Shown here: positions 14,831-21,673 of the stretch, piece after piece
How positions within the stretch are numbered: the stretch's first letter is position 1
Layout: every line of letters begins with the position of its first letter
Assembly: GCA_947168785.1 (NCBI GenBank)
Contig: CAMVNL010000003.1
Coordinates: 1-22,618, forward strand
Length of the DNA stretch: 22,618 bases
Direction: 5' to 3'
Source: an uncultured Clostridia bacterium
Lineage (GTDB): Bacteria; Bacillota; Clostridia; Oscillospirales; Acutalibacteraceae
Notes under the pieces: model-generated
What the model was told of the DNA's origin: nothing
Seen by the model: the letters and a program-made list of their open reading frames with translations, nothing else
Databases searched by the model: none
Translations under genes and position numbers: made by a program

Positions 14831-15229
14831 ATGGAACAGACAGCGACAAACGCAGCGCGGGCCGACGCATACGCCGACGAGGCAAAAACCAGGTGGGGCG
14901 ATACGGCCGCTTATGCGGAATATGTGCGAAAGACCGCCGGGCAAAGCAAAGAGGCCGTGCAAGCTGCCGGGGAGGGGCTGACGGCGCTTCTCGCCGGTTT
15001 CGGCGAGCTGAAAGCGCGGCCCGCCTCCGCTCCCGAGGCGCAGGCGCTGGTCAAAGCGCTGCAAGACTATATCACCGCCCGTTTTTACACCTGCACCAAT
15101 GAAATTCTGGCGGGGCTGGGGCAGCTTTACGCCGCGGGCGGCGAATTCACCGACCATATCGACCGGGCTGGCGGTCAGGGTACGGCCGCCTTTGCCGCCG
15201 AGGCGATCCGGCTGTACTGCAACGCCTGA
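14831..15229 (+). CDS. Stand-alone TipAS antibiotic-recognition domain protein
   Basis: This 132-residue, mostly helical protein matches the TipAS antibiotic-recognition domain. Hallmarks are YADEAKTRWGDTAAYAEY near residues 14-31, TAGQSKE at 35-41, EAQALVKALQDYI, FYTCTNEILAGLGQLY and a C-terminal FAAEAIRLYCNA. TipAS domains in Streptomyces bind thiopeptide antibiotics and are normally fused to a MerR-type DNA-binding domain. Here the DNA-binding part is absent, as in the short TipAS form, so a sequestering or other small-molecule-binding role is more likely than direct regulation. AAAGGAG supports the ATG. It is the first gene of a plus-strand cluster with acylphosphatase (43 bases later), flavin reductase-like and GH95 genes. 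Cytoplasmic. Confidence 0.85.
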   Translation: MEQTATNAARADAYADEAKTRWGDTAAYAEYVRKTAGQSKEAVQAAGEGLTALLAGFGELKARPASAPEAQALVKALQDYITARFYTCTNEILAGLGQLYAAGGEFTDHIDRAGGQGTAAFAAEAIRLYCNA

Positions 15230-15272
15230 AGGAAGCCTGCGGCACGGCGCGCGTGGTCATTGAGGAACGGGA

Positions 15273-15560
15273 ATGAAAGACGAAAAGATCCGGCAATCCA
15301 TTACTGTTTACGGCTGGGTGCAGGGCGTGGGGTTCCGCTGGCGGGCGCGTCAGGCGGCAAACGCCCTCGGCGTCACCGGCTGTGTACGCAACAACTTTGA
15401 CGGCTCCGTCTCCATGGAGCTGCAAGGGACCCGGGAACAGATCGACGGCGTGATGCTTGCCGTGGAGCGGGGGACCTACGTGAAGATCGAGAACCTGCGC
15501 GTGAAAACCGTCCCTGTGGTCGAGGACGAAACGGGGTTTCACGTCCGGGAGGATGAATAA
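15273..15560 (+). CDS. acyP: Acylphosphatase
   Basis: This 95-residue protein has the length and motifs of acylphosphatase, a small ferredoxin-like-fold enzyme that hydrolyses carboxyl-phosphate bonds. The phosphate-binding signature GWVQGVGFR ends in the catalytic Arg22, and the second catalytic residue is Asn40 in CVRNNFDGSV. GAGG at 15262-15265, 7 bases before the ATG, supports the start. It lies 43 bases after the TipAS gene and 15 bases before the flavin reductase-like gene. Nothing in the context narrows its substrate. Cytoplasmic. Confidence 0.95.
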   Translation: MKDEKIRQSITVYGWVQGVGFRWRARQAANALGVTGCVRNNFDGSVSMELQGTREQIDGVMLAVERGTYVKIENLRVKTVPVVEDETGFHVREDE

Positions 15561-15575
15561 AGGGAGGAAGCAACT

Positions 15576-16091
15576 GTGCAGAAAAAACCGATTGAAATCA
15601 CCGACTATGCCAATGCGATCACCGCGGCGCTGCGCCGGGGCGTGCTGCTCACGACAAAAAACGGCGAAAAGGTCAATTCCATGGTGATCGGCTGGGGCCA
15701 TATCGGCCGTATCTGGGAACTGCCGGTCTTCGTCGCCTACGTGCGGGACAACCGCTATACCCGCGAAATGCTGGACGCCAACCCGGAGTTCACCGTCAAC
15801 GTGCCGGTGAACGGCTTTGACAAAAAAGCCTTTACCGTCTGCGGAACGAAGAGCGGGCGGGACATGGACAAGCTCGCCGAGGCGGGCCTGACGCCGGTTC
15901 CCCCGGAGGTCGTCTTCGTTCCGGGCCTGAAGGAATGCCCCCTCACGCTGGAATGCCGCGTGGTCTACCGGGAGGAGCAGACCGCCGCCCGCCTGCCGGA
16001 GGCGCTGCGCCGCCGGTTCTATTCCATTGAAACCGATGACCATATCGCCTATTTCGGCGAGATCGTCGCGGCGTATCTGATCGAGGACTGA
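15576..16091 (+). CDS. Flavin reductase-like / FMN-binding split-barrel protein
   Basis: This 171-residue protein has the flavin-reductase-like split-barrel fold. Family-like parts are LLTTKNGEKVNSMVIGWG near residues 25-42, the flavin-contacting loop PVFVAYVRDNRYTREML (50-66), and EFTVNVPV followed by FTVCGTKSGRD. Such proteins bind FMN and may reduce flavin with NAD(P)H, reduce other substrates, or serve as electron carriers. The start is GTG at 15576, preceded by GGGAGG. It is 15 bases after acylphosphatase and 23 before GH95, so it is very likely co-transcribed. Cytoplasmic; the physiological partner is unknown. Confidence 0.87.
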   Translation: MQKKPIEITDYANAITAALRRGVLLTTKNGEKVNSMVIGWGHIGRIWELPVFVAYVRDNRYTREMLDANPEFTVNVPVNGFDKKAFTVCGTKSGRDMDKLAEAGLTPVPPEVVFVPGLKECPLTLECRVVYREEQTAARLPEALRRRFYSIETDDHIAYFGEIVAAYLIED

Positions 16092-16114
16092 CGCACGCAG
16101 GAAGGAGAAGGCCC

Positions 16115-18328
16115 ATGAGCAGACACGTTTACACCCTGAAAAAACCGGCCGCGTGGCACAAGGAGCGCTGGCGGGAGGCGCTGCCCCTGGGCAACGGCCT
16201 CACCGGCGCGCTGATCCCCGGCTCCGTCGGTGAGGAAACCATCACCTTTAACCGCTTCGACCTGTGGGAGGACGGCGACGACCCGCCCATCCCGGACGTG
16301 ACCGCCGCTTTCCGCGCCCAGCGGGCGGCGCTGGACCGGGGAGACGACGCTGCCGCCAACGACGACAACATCGGGCGGGCCCTGCGGGAAAAGGGCTATG
16401 CGGCCGGTTGCGGCTGTCCGCACCCGCTGGGATGGCTGGAGCTCCGCTTTGAACCCGCCGCCCTGTTCCGGCGGTACCGGCGCGGGGTCAACATGCAGAC
16501 CGGCGAGGCCTTCGTGGAATTTACCGTTGACGGCTGCCGGTACTGCCGCCGGGGCTTCGTCTCCCGCGCGGCGGACGTGACGGTGCTGCGGTTCACCGCC
16601 GACCGGCCCTTTACCCAGACCTTTGATTTCAGATTATATAACGACGCGGCGGAAAGCCGCACGACGGAAAATGGCCTGTTCCGCGCCTCCGCGGATGGCT
16701 ATACCGCCGTCAACCTGCGCGTCACAGGAGATTATTCCTCCGAGGTCAGCGGCGGCGGACTGCGGGTCACGGGGACCGATTACACGGTGCTGATCCGCTG
16801 CGCCTCCCACGGGTCCGATTGCTCCCTGGAAAGCGACGCCGGCATCGCCTACAACGCGCTGCTGGCGTCGCACGTCGCCCTGCACCGGCCCCTGTACGAC
16901 GCCGTCTCCATCGAGCTGGCGGAGGACGCCGCCCACGAACCCACCAACGAACAGCTGCTGGCGGAGGCCTACGAGGAAGAGGCCTCGCCGGCGCTGCTGG
17001 AACGCCTCTGGCGCTTCGGGCGGTATCTGTTCATCAGCGCGACCCACGAAAAGGGCCTGCCCGTTCCGCTCTACGGCCTGTGGCACGGGGCGGACCACCT
17101 GCCCTGGAGCCAGTTCGTGGCCAACGAAAACGTGGAGCAGACCTACTGGCACGCCATGGCCGGCGGGCTTTCTTATGCCCTGCCGCCGCTGCTGCGGTAC
17201 TACACCGCCAAAACGGCAAAATTCCGCGAGTGCGCGCGGCAGGTGTTCGGCTGCGCGGGGATCTGGATCTCCGCCTATACGTCGCCCCTGTCCGCCGGCG
17301 TGTGCGTGCCGGTTTCGGTCATTGACAACTGGATCAGCTGCGCGGGGTGGCTGAGCCGCCATTTCTGGGAGTACTATCTCTACACCCGGGACGAGGCCCT
17401 GCTGAAGGAGGAAATCCTACCCTTCATGTACGAGGCGGCGCTGTTTTACCGGGATTACGCGGTGAAGGAAAACGGCCGTCTCCGTCTGTACCCCTCCGTC
17501 TCGCCTGAAAATACGCCCCTCGGCGGCGCGGGGGAGGCCGCGCAGAACGCAACCATGGATTTCGCCGTGATGAAGGAACTGCTGACCAACCTGCTCACCG
17601 GCATCGGGATCACCGGCCTGTACGCGGAGGAGGCGGCCGACTTCCGGGCACTGCTGGACGCCATCCCGCCCTATCAGATCAATGAGGATGGGGCGGTGAA
17701 GGAATGGATGCGCCCGGAGCTTAAAGATCGCTACGCCCACCGGCACCTGTCCCACCTCTATCCGGTGTTCCCGGGGACGGAGGTCACGGCGCAGTCGGAC
17801 CCTACCCTGTGGGCCGCCTTTAAAAAAGCGGTGGAAAAGCGGGAGCTGGGGGCGCAGTCCGGCTGGTCGCTGGCGCACATGGCGTCTATATGGGCCCGCA
17901 TGGGCGAGGCCGGGCGCGCCGCGGAGTGCCTTGACGGCATGGCCAAAGCCGTCATTTTGGATTCTCTCTTCACCACCCACAACGACTGGCGCAATATGGG
18001 TACCACGATCAACTGGGACGGGGAATGCTTTGTGCAGCTGGACGCAGCCTTCGGCGCGGTGAACGCCGTTCAGGAGCTGCTGTTCCGCTGGCAGCCCGAC
18101 GCGCTGGCGATCCTTCCGGCTCTGCCGGCGCGGCTGCGCGGCGGCTGCGTGCGGGGGATTCGCTTCCCGGACGGCGAGGCGGACGTCCGCTGGACGGCGG
18201 ACGGGGAAGTGACGGTCACTGTTTCGGCCTGCCGCCGCGTGGAAACCCGGCTGCTGGTGGCGGGAACGCCCCGCGGGCAGCTCCGGCTGGCAGCGGGCGA
18301 AACCCGGACGTTCCGGTTTTCCGTCTGA
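16115..18328 (+). CDS. GH95 family alpha-L-fucosidase/alpha-L-galactosidase-like enzyme, cytoplasmic
   Basis: This 737-residue protein has the GH95 layout: an N-terminal beta-sandwich opening with WREALPLGNGLTGALIPG (19-36), an (alpha/alpha)6 catalytic barrel and a C-terminal beta domain. Catalytic residues known from the bifidobacterial alpha-1,2-fucosidase are retained in position: the NxN pair as N337 and N339 in ANENVEQ, the acid Glu as E465 in SPENTP, and the Asp as D643 in QLDAAFG. RHLSHLYPVFPG is also diagnostic. Some GH95 enzymes prefer alpha-L-galactose. No signal peptide is present, so it should act on imported oligosaccharides. GGAAGGAG supports the ATG. It is last in the TipAS/acylphosphatase/flavin reductase cluster and converges with gap. 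Confidence 0.87.
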   Translation: MSRHVYTLKKPAAWHKERWREALPLGNGLTGALIPGSVGEETITFNRFDLWEDGDDPPIPDVTAAFRAQRAALDRGDDAAANDDNIGRALREKGYAAGCGCPHPLGWLELRFEPAALFRRYRRGVNMQTGEAFVEFTVDGCRYCRRGFVSRAADVTVLRFTADRPFTQTFDFRLYNDAAESRTTENGLFRASADGYTAVNLRVTGDYSSEVSGGGLRVTGTDYTVLIRCASHGSDCSLESDAGIAYNALLASHVALHRPLYDAVSIELAEDAAHEPTNEQLLAEAYEEEASPALLERLWRFGRYLFISATHEKGLPVPLYGLWHGADHLPWSQFVANENVEQTYWHAMAGGLSYALPPLLRYYTAKTAKFRECARQVFGCAGIWISAYTSPLSAGVCVPVSVIDNWISCAGWLSRHFWEYYLYTRDEALLKEEILPFMYEAALFYRDYAVKENGRLRLYPSVSPENTPLGGAGEAAQNATMDFAVMKELLTNLLTGIGITGLYAEEAADFRALLDAIPPYQINEDGAVKEWMRPELKDRYAHRHLSHLYPVFPGTEVTAQSDPTLWAAFKKAVEKRELGAQSGWSLAHMASIWARMGEAGRAAECLDGMAKAVILDSLFTTHNDWRNMGTTINWDGECFVQLDAAFGAVNAVQELLFRWQPDALAILPALPARLRGGCVRGIRFPDGEADVRWTADGEVTVTVSACRRVETRLLVAGTPRGQLRLAAGETRTFRFSV

Positions 18329-18363
18329 TTTTCCATTGCAGACTTTATTACGGTGAAAAGAGC

Positions 18364-18397
18364 AAAAAAATATCCCCCGGCCGTGAGACCGGGGGAT
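18364..18397 (-). terminator. Intrinsic terminator of gap
   Basis: On the minus strand ATCCCCCGG and CCGGGGGAT (18397-18389 with 18380-18372) form a perfect 9-bp stem with an 8-base loop, followed by a run of seven T (18370-18364). It lies 23 bases after the gap stop. It faces the GH95 gene, where the plus-strand reading lacks a T-tract. Confidence 0.88.
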
Positions 18398-18420
18398 TGC
18401 CGTTTATCTGGCGGAACTGC

Positions 18421-19455
18421 TTACAGCTCAGCGAAATACTTGATGGTGCGGACCATCTGGCTGGTGTAGGAGTTCTCGTTGTCATACCAGGACACGACCT
18501 GGACCTGATACAGACCGTCGCCCAGCGGGGAGACCATGGTCTGAGTAGCGTCGAACAGGGAGCCGAAGCGCATGCCGATGACGTCGGAGGAAACGATGGG
18601 ATCCTCGTTGTAGCCGTAGGACTCGGAAGCGGCGGCCTTCATGGCGGCGTTGATGCCTTCCTTGGTCACGTCGTCACCCTTGACGACAGCGGTCAGGATG
18701 GTGGTGGAGCCGGTCGGTACGGGCACTCTCTGAGCGGAACCGATCAGCTTGCCGTTCAGCTCGGGGATGACCAGGCCGATGGCCTTGGCAGCGCCGGTGG
18801 AGTTGGGAACGATGTTGGCGGCGCCGGCGCGGGCTCTTCTGAGGTCGCCCTTTCTGTGGGGGCCGTCAAGGATCATCTGATCGCCGGTGTAGGCGTGGAT
18901 GGTGCTCATGATGCCGCTCTGGATGGGAGCATACTCGTTGAGGGCCTTGGCCATGGGAGCCAGGCAGTTGGTGGTGCAGGAAGCGGCGGAGATGATCTGA
19001 TCGTCGGCGGTCAGGGTCTTCTCGTTGACGGAGAAGACGATGGTCTTCAGATCGTTGCCGGCGGGAGCGGAGATAACGACCTTCTTGGCGCCCGCGTTGA
19101 TGTGGGCCATGCTCTTCTCCTTGGAGCAGTAGAAACCGGTGCACTCCAGCACCACGTCCACGCCCAGCTCGCCCCAGGGGCAATCGTTGGCGTCTTTTTC
19201 CGCATATATGTTCAGGGTCTTGCCGTCCACGGTGATGGTACCGGCCTCGTCGTCGGCGCACACGGTATGCAGGCCTTCGCCGATTCTGCCGCAGTAACCG
19301 CCCTGAGCGGTATCATACTTGAGCAGGTGAGCCAGCATAGAGGGCTTGGTCAGGTCATTGATGGCGACGATCTCATAGCCTTCCGCGTCAAACATCTGAC
19401 GGAACGCAAGACGGCCGATTCTGCCGAAACCGTTAATAGCAACTTTAACAGACAT
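18421..19455 (-). CDS. gap: Type I glyceraldehyde-3-phosphate dehydrogenase
   Basis: This 344-residue protein is GAPDH, which oxidises glyceraldehyde-3-phosphate to 1,3-bisphosphoglycerate with NAD and phosphate in glycolysis. It has the Rossmann motif INGFGRIGR (7-15), the catalytic SAASCTTNC with Cys160, the base His187 in STIHAYTGDQ and the C-terminal WYDNENSYT. Asp34 at the end of the second strand indicates NAD rather than NADP preference. GGAGGA at 19464-19469 is 8 bases before the ATG. It stands alone, with a consensus -10 promoter and a strong terminator, as expected of a highly expressed housekeeping gene. Its monocistronic setting and direction mark it as separate from the sugar operons. 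Cytoplasmic. Confidence 0.98.
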   Translation of the reverse strand: MSVKVAINGFGRIGRLAFRQMFDAEGYEIVAINDLTKPSMLAHLLKYDTAQGGYCGRIGEGLHTVCADDEAGTITVDGKTLNIYAEKDANDCPWGELGVDVVLECTGFYCSKEKSMAHINAGAKKVVISAPAGNDLKTIVFSVNEKTLTADDQIISAASCTTNCLAPMAKALNEYAPIQSGIMSTIHAYTGDQMILDGPHRKGDLRRARAGAANIVPNSTGAAKAIGLVIPELNGKLIGSAQRVPVPTGSTTILTAVVKGDDVTKEGINAAMKAAASESYGYNEDPIVSSDVIGMRFGSLFDATQTMVSPLGDGLYQVQVVSWYDNENSYTSQMVRTIKYFAEL

Positions 19456-19515
19456 GATAATATTCCTCCGTTTTTTGGACGCGCCTTTCCGGCGCTCCTT
19501 AATTTACCATGCTAT

Positions 19516-19543
19516 ATTATACCAAAAAAATCCCCGTTTGCAA
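19516..19543 (-). promoter_or_regulatory. Promoter of gap
   Basis: On the minus strand TTGCAA (19543-19538) and a perfect TATAAT (19521-19516) are 16 bases apart, with a T7 tract in the spacer. The gap start codon is about 60 bases downstream. Confidence 0.7.
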
Positions 19544-19571
19544 GCGATTTGTTAAAAAAATGACGCAGGGG

Positions 19572-19599
19572 AAAAATGTTTGGCGTTTGTGACATTTTT
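19572..19599. repeat. AT-rich inverted repeat upstream of the gap promoter
   Basis: AAAAATGT (19572-19579) pairs with ACATTTTT (19592-19599) around 12 bases. It lies 29 bases upstream of the gap -35 box, so it could be a regulator site for gap (inference), or the end of an A/T-rich spacer. Confidence 0.35.
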
Positions 19600-19660
19600 G
19601 CAATAAGTTTGAAAAAGTTCTTACTGCATATTCACCACGGAAACCGATTGCGAAACAAAC

Positions 19661-19676
19661 GGGTTGTTCACAACCC
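19661..19676 (-). terminator. Palindromic hairpin, candidate terminator of the AAA/DUF4143 gene
   Basis: GGGTTGTTCACAACCC (19661-19676) is a perfect inverted repeat. Read on the minus strand it forms a 6-bp stem with a 4-base loop followed by GTTTGTTT. It is about 70 bases after the ATPase stop codon. The T-tract is interrupted, so it is only moderate. An operator role is the alternative. Confidence 0.4.
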
Positions 19677-19747
19677 TTCAAAGAAGACAAGAGGCCATCC
19701 CCCATCTTTATCTTCCACGAAATGATTGATTTTGTTCGCAAATCTTC

Positions 19748-20974
19748 TCACAAATAATTGACCGGTATGGCACGGTCGTTTCCGTGCAGCGTGACAAGGT
19801 TGTCATACAGGCAGACAACCCCGCCCGGACCGCGCTGAACGCCGGGAATTTTATCAAGCACGGAAAAGGCGTCCATATCCCGCTTCTGCGGATCCGCGTG
19901 TTTTTTCATTTCGAGTGGATAAAGAACGCCTCCGTCTTCGATCAGCAGGTCGATTTCGTTCATATCCTTATCGCGGTAGAAGTAAAGCGGCGGTTCGAGG
20001 ATCCCCTTGTTGTAATAGCTCTTGATGATCTCCGTTATAACGAAGCTCTCAAAGAACGCGCCGGCCATCGCACCGTTTTTCAGAACGTCCACCGTATTCC
20101 ACTTTGTCAGATAGGCCGCCAGTCCTGTATCAAGGAAATATAATTTCGGCGTTTTGACGGCGCGTTTCGTGATGTTGTTGGAATAGGGATGCAGCAGATA
20201 CACCAGATTGGACGCCACAAGAACAGACATCCAACGGTCCGCAGTGGGCTGGCTGATCCCGACGTCTCTGGCAAGGGACGCCAGATTCAGAAGCTGCCCT
20301 GTGGATGCGGCCGCGGCGGTCATAAACTTTGCAAATTTGACCGTATCGCCGATCTCAGTCAGCTCCCTGACGTCCCGCTCAATGTAGGTTCTGACATAGG
20401 CGCCGTAAAACATCTGCCAGTCGAAGTCGGGATTCTCACAGAGCTCCGGCATACTGCCGCGGTGAATCGTCTCCCACACCTCGTCATAGGAAACCGGCGC
20501 AAGGCTTTTCCTTCGTTCGGCAAAATACGCCTCGGTCGGAAGAAATGGAAGAATACAGTCGACATGGTGCGTTTCACGCAGCGAAAAACCGAGAAGTGTG
20601 ATCAGACCGATTCTTCCGGCAAGAGATTCACTGATGTTTTTCATCATCCGGAACTGTTGAGAGCCACACATGAAGAACTGTCCCTTTTTGTGATCCCTGT
20701 CAAGTATCATTTTGATCTGTGGAAACAATTCCGGCGCCTTCTGGATCTCATCCACAAAAACCGGCGGAGGGTTATCCTTAAAAAAAGTGCCGCTCTCTTC
20801 CCGCGCGCTTGCCAACAGGACCATATCGTCCATCGTGGCGTAATGAACGTCCTTTGTTATCTTTTTCAGCATAGTTGTTTTTCCAACCTGCCTCGGACCG
20901 GCAACCAATACGGCGCCGAACATTTTGGAAAGCTGTTCAACCGCCGGTTCGGCATGACGTGAAATATACAACAA
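19748..20974 (-). CDS. AAA-superfamily ATPase with C-terminal DUF4143 domain
   Basis: This 408-residue protein belongs to the AAA_14-DUF4143 family of ATP-binding proteins. Walker A is GPRQVGKT at 26-33 and Walker B is VFVDEIQ at 72-78; MCGSQQF is a sensor-like strand. The C-terminal half (about 200-408) is the DUF4143 region, with a winged-helix stretch near SLARDVGISQPTADRW and a nuclease-like DEIDLLIEDGGVLYPLEMKKH pattern (here NEIDLL...EMKKH). The role of this common family is unknown. The start is TTG at 20974 (or TTG at 20971), since an in-frame stop lies just upstream and GGTGG at 20981-20985 can serve as ribosome binding site. It is a single gene with its own promoter and looks less GC-rich than its neighbours. 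Confidence 0.85.
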   Translation of the reverse strand: MLYISRHAEPAVEQLSKMFGAVLVAGPRQVGKTTMLKKITKDVHYATMDDMVLLASAREESGTFFKDNPPPVFVDEIQKAPELFPQIKMILDRDHKKGQFFMCGSQQFRMMKNISESLAGRIGLITLLGFSLRETHHVDCILPFLPTEAYFAERRKSLAPVSYDEVWETIHRGSMPELCENPDFDWQMFYGAYVRTYIERDVRELTEIGDTVKFAKFMTAAAASTGQLLNLASLARDVGISQPTADRWMSVLVASNLVYLLHPYSNNITKRAVKTPKLYFLDTGLAAYLTKWNTVDVLKNGAMAGAFFESFVITEIIKSYYNKGILEPPLYFYRDKDMNEIDLLIEDGGVLYPLEMKKHADPQKRDMDAFSVLDKIPGVQRGPGGVVCLYDNLVTLHGNDRAIPVNYL

Positions 20975-21007
20975 AGATCACCACCGTCTGATTTAATATG
21001 TAATATT

Positions 21008-21036
21008 ATTATAGCCGATAATAACCGATTTAGCAA
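21008..21036 (-). promoter_or_regulatory. Promoter of the AAA/DUF4143 gene with overlapping palindrome
   Basis: On the minus strand TTGCTA (21036-21031) and a perfect TATAAT (21013-21008) are exactly 17 bases apart. The -10 box lies in an inverted repeat, TATTAT-AGCCG-ATAATA (21006-21022), that could be a repressor site. Confidence 0.65.
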
Positions 21037-21069
21037 GCTTTTTTCAAAAATCGGGAATTAAACCAAACG

Positions 21070-21117
21070 AAAAAGCCGTGGAACGGTAATGATCTCACAT
21101 TGACCGTTCCCTGGCTT
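21070..21117 (-). terminator. Intrinsic terminator after the GNAT gene
   Basis: AAGCC..GGAACGGT (21073-21087) pairs with ACCGTTCC..GGCTT (21103-21117) with two mismatches. The minus strand then reads TTTTT (21074-21070). It lies just past the GNAT stop and would end the GH27-GNAT transcript. Confidence 0.75.
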
Positions 21118-21123
21118 ATGTTT

Positions 21124-21624
21124 TCAGCTCTCTCTGACCCGCTCAAGAAAAGCCTGGCAATCCGCGCGGTAATGGTAGCTGTTCCCGTTTTTGTTTTCTC
21201 CGACGCGGGTAAAGCCGTGCGTCTCCAGTATGGTTTGCGACCGGGTGTTTTTCCTGTGCGCATAGGCCTCCGCATATGGAACGACCGGGGGAATCATACC
21301 GGCGACAAAAGAGAAGGCGCCCCGGATCACACCGCGTGCCTGAAACGCCGGTTTTACCTGCGCTTCTTCGATCATAAAGGTCGTTTCGTTGGTGTAATAC
21401 TGCAAATAGCCGATGAGCGCACCGTCATTGAGGATCAAAACGATCTGCCGGTTTTCCTGTTGCAGGGCGGAGGCGACGGCGCCGCTCCACAGCGCATAAT
21501 CCCGGTCGTAAGAATTCCCGGTCGGGGCGATGACGCTCATATTTTCATGCAGAACGGCAAACAATTGCGGCAGCCGGTGGCGAACCTCATTTTTATCCAA
21601 CCGCTGATAAACGATCATTCTCAT
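21124..21624 (-). CDS. GNAT family N-acetyltransferase
   Basis: This 166-residue protein has the GNAT fold. The acetyl-CoA-binding region is IEEAQVKPAFQARGVIRGAF (85-104), with Q95-A-R-G-V-I as a variant of the Q/RxxGxG/A loop. Further parts are AYAHRKNTRSQTILETHGFTRVG, the usual N..S...E..GF end of the fold. Substrate is unknown; members acetylate amines on small molecules or proteins. AAGGGGGG precedes the ATG, and the gene begins 49 bases after the GH27 stop, so it may be co-transcribed with it. A terminator follows at once. Cytoplasmic. Confidence 0.87.
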   Translation of the reverse strand: MRMIVYQRLDKNEVRHRLPQLFAVLHENMSVIAPTGNSYDRDYALWSGAVASALQQENRQIVLILNDGALIGYLQYYTNETTFMIEEAQVKPAFQARGVIRGAFSFVAGMIPPVVPYAEAYAHRKNTRSQTILETHGFTRVGENKNGNSYHYRADCQAFLERVRES

Positions 21625-21673
21625 CCCCCCTTTCTTTACGGATCGACGGCAAAACGCGGATAAACAGTCCCGC

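Noticed and set aside
14619..14885. Minus-strand frame in the polymerase-TipAS gap
   Set aside because: It runs through the GTTCTTA heptamers, the GC-rich hairpin and the TipAS start; no ribosome binding site and no family resemblance.
18025..19563. Plus-strand open frame of 512 codons opposite gap
   Set aside because: It is a shadow of GH95 and gap; gap on the minus strand is beyond doubt.
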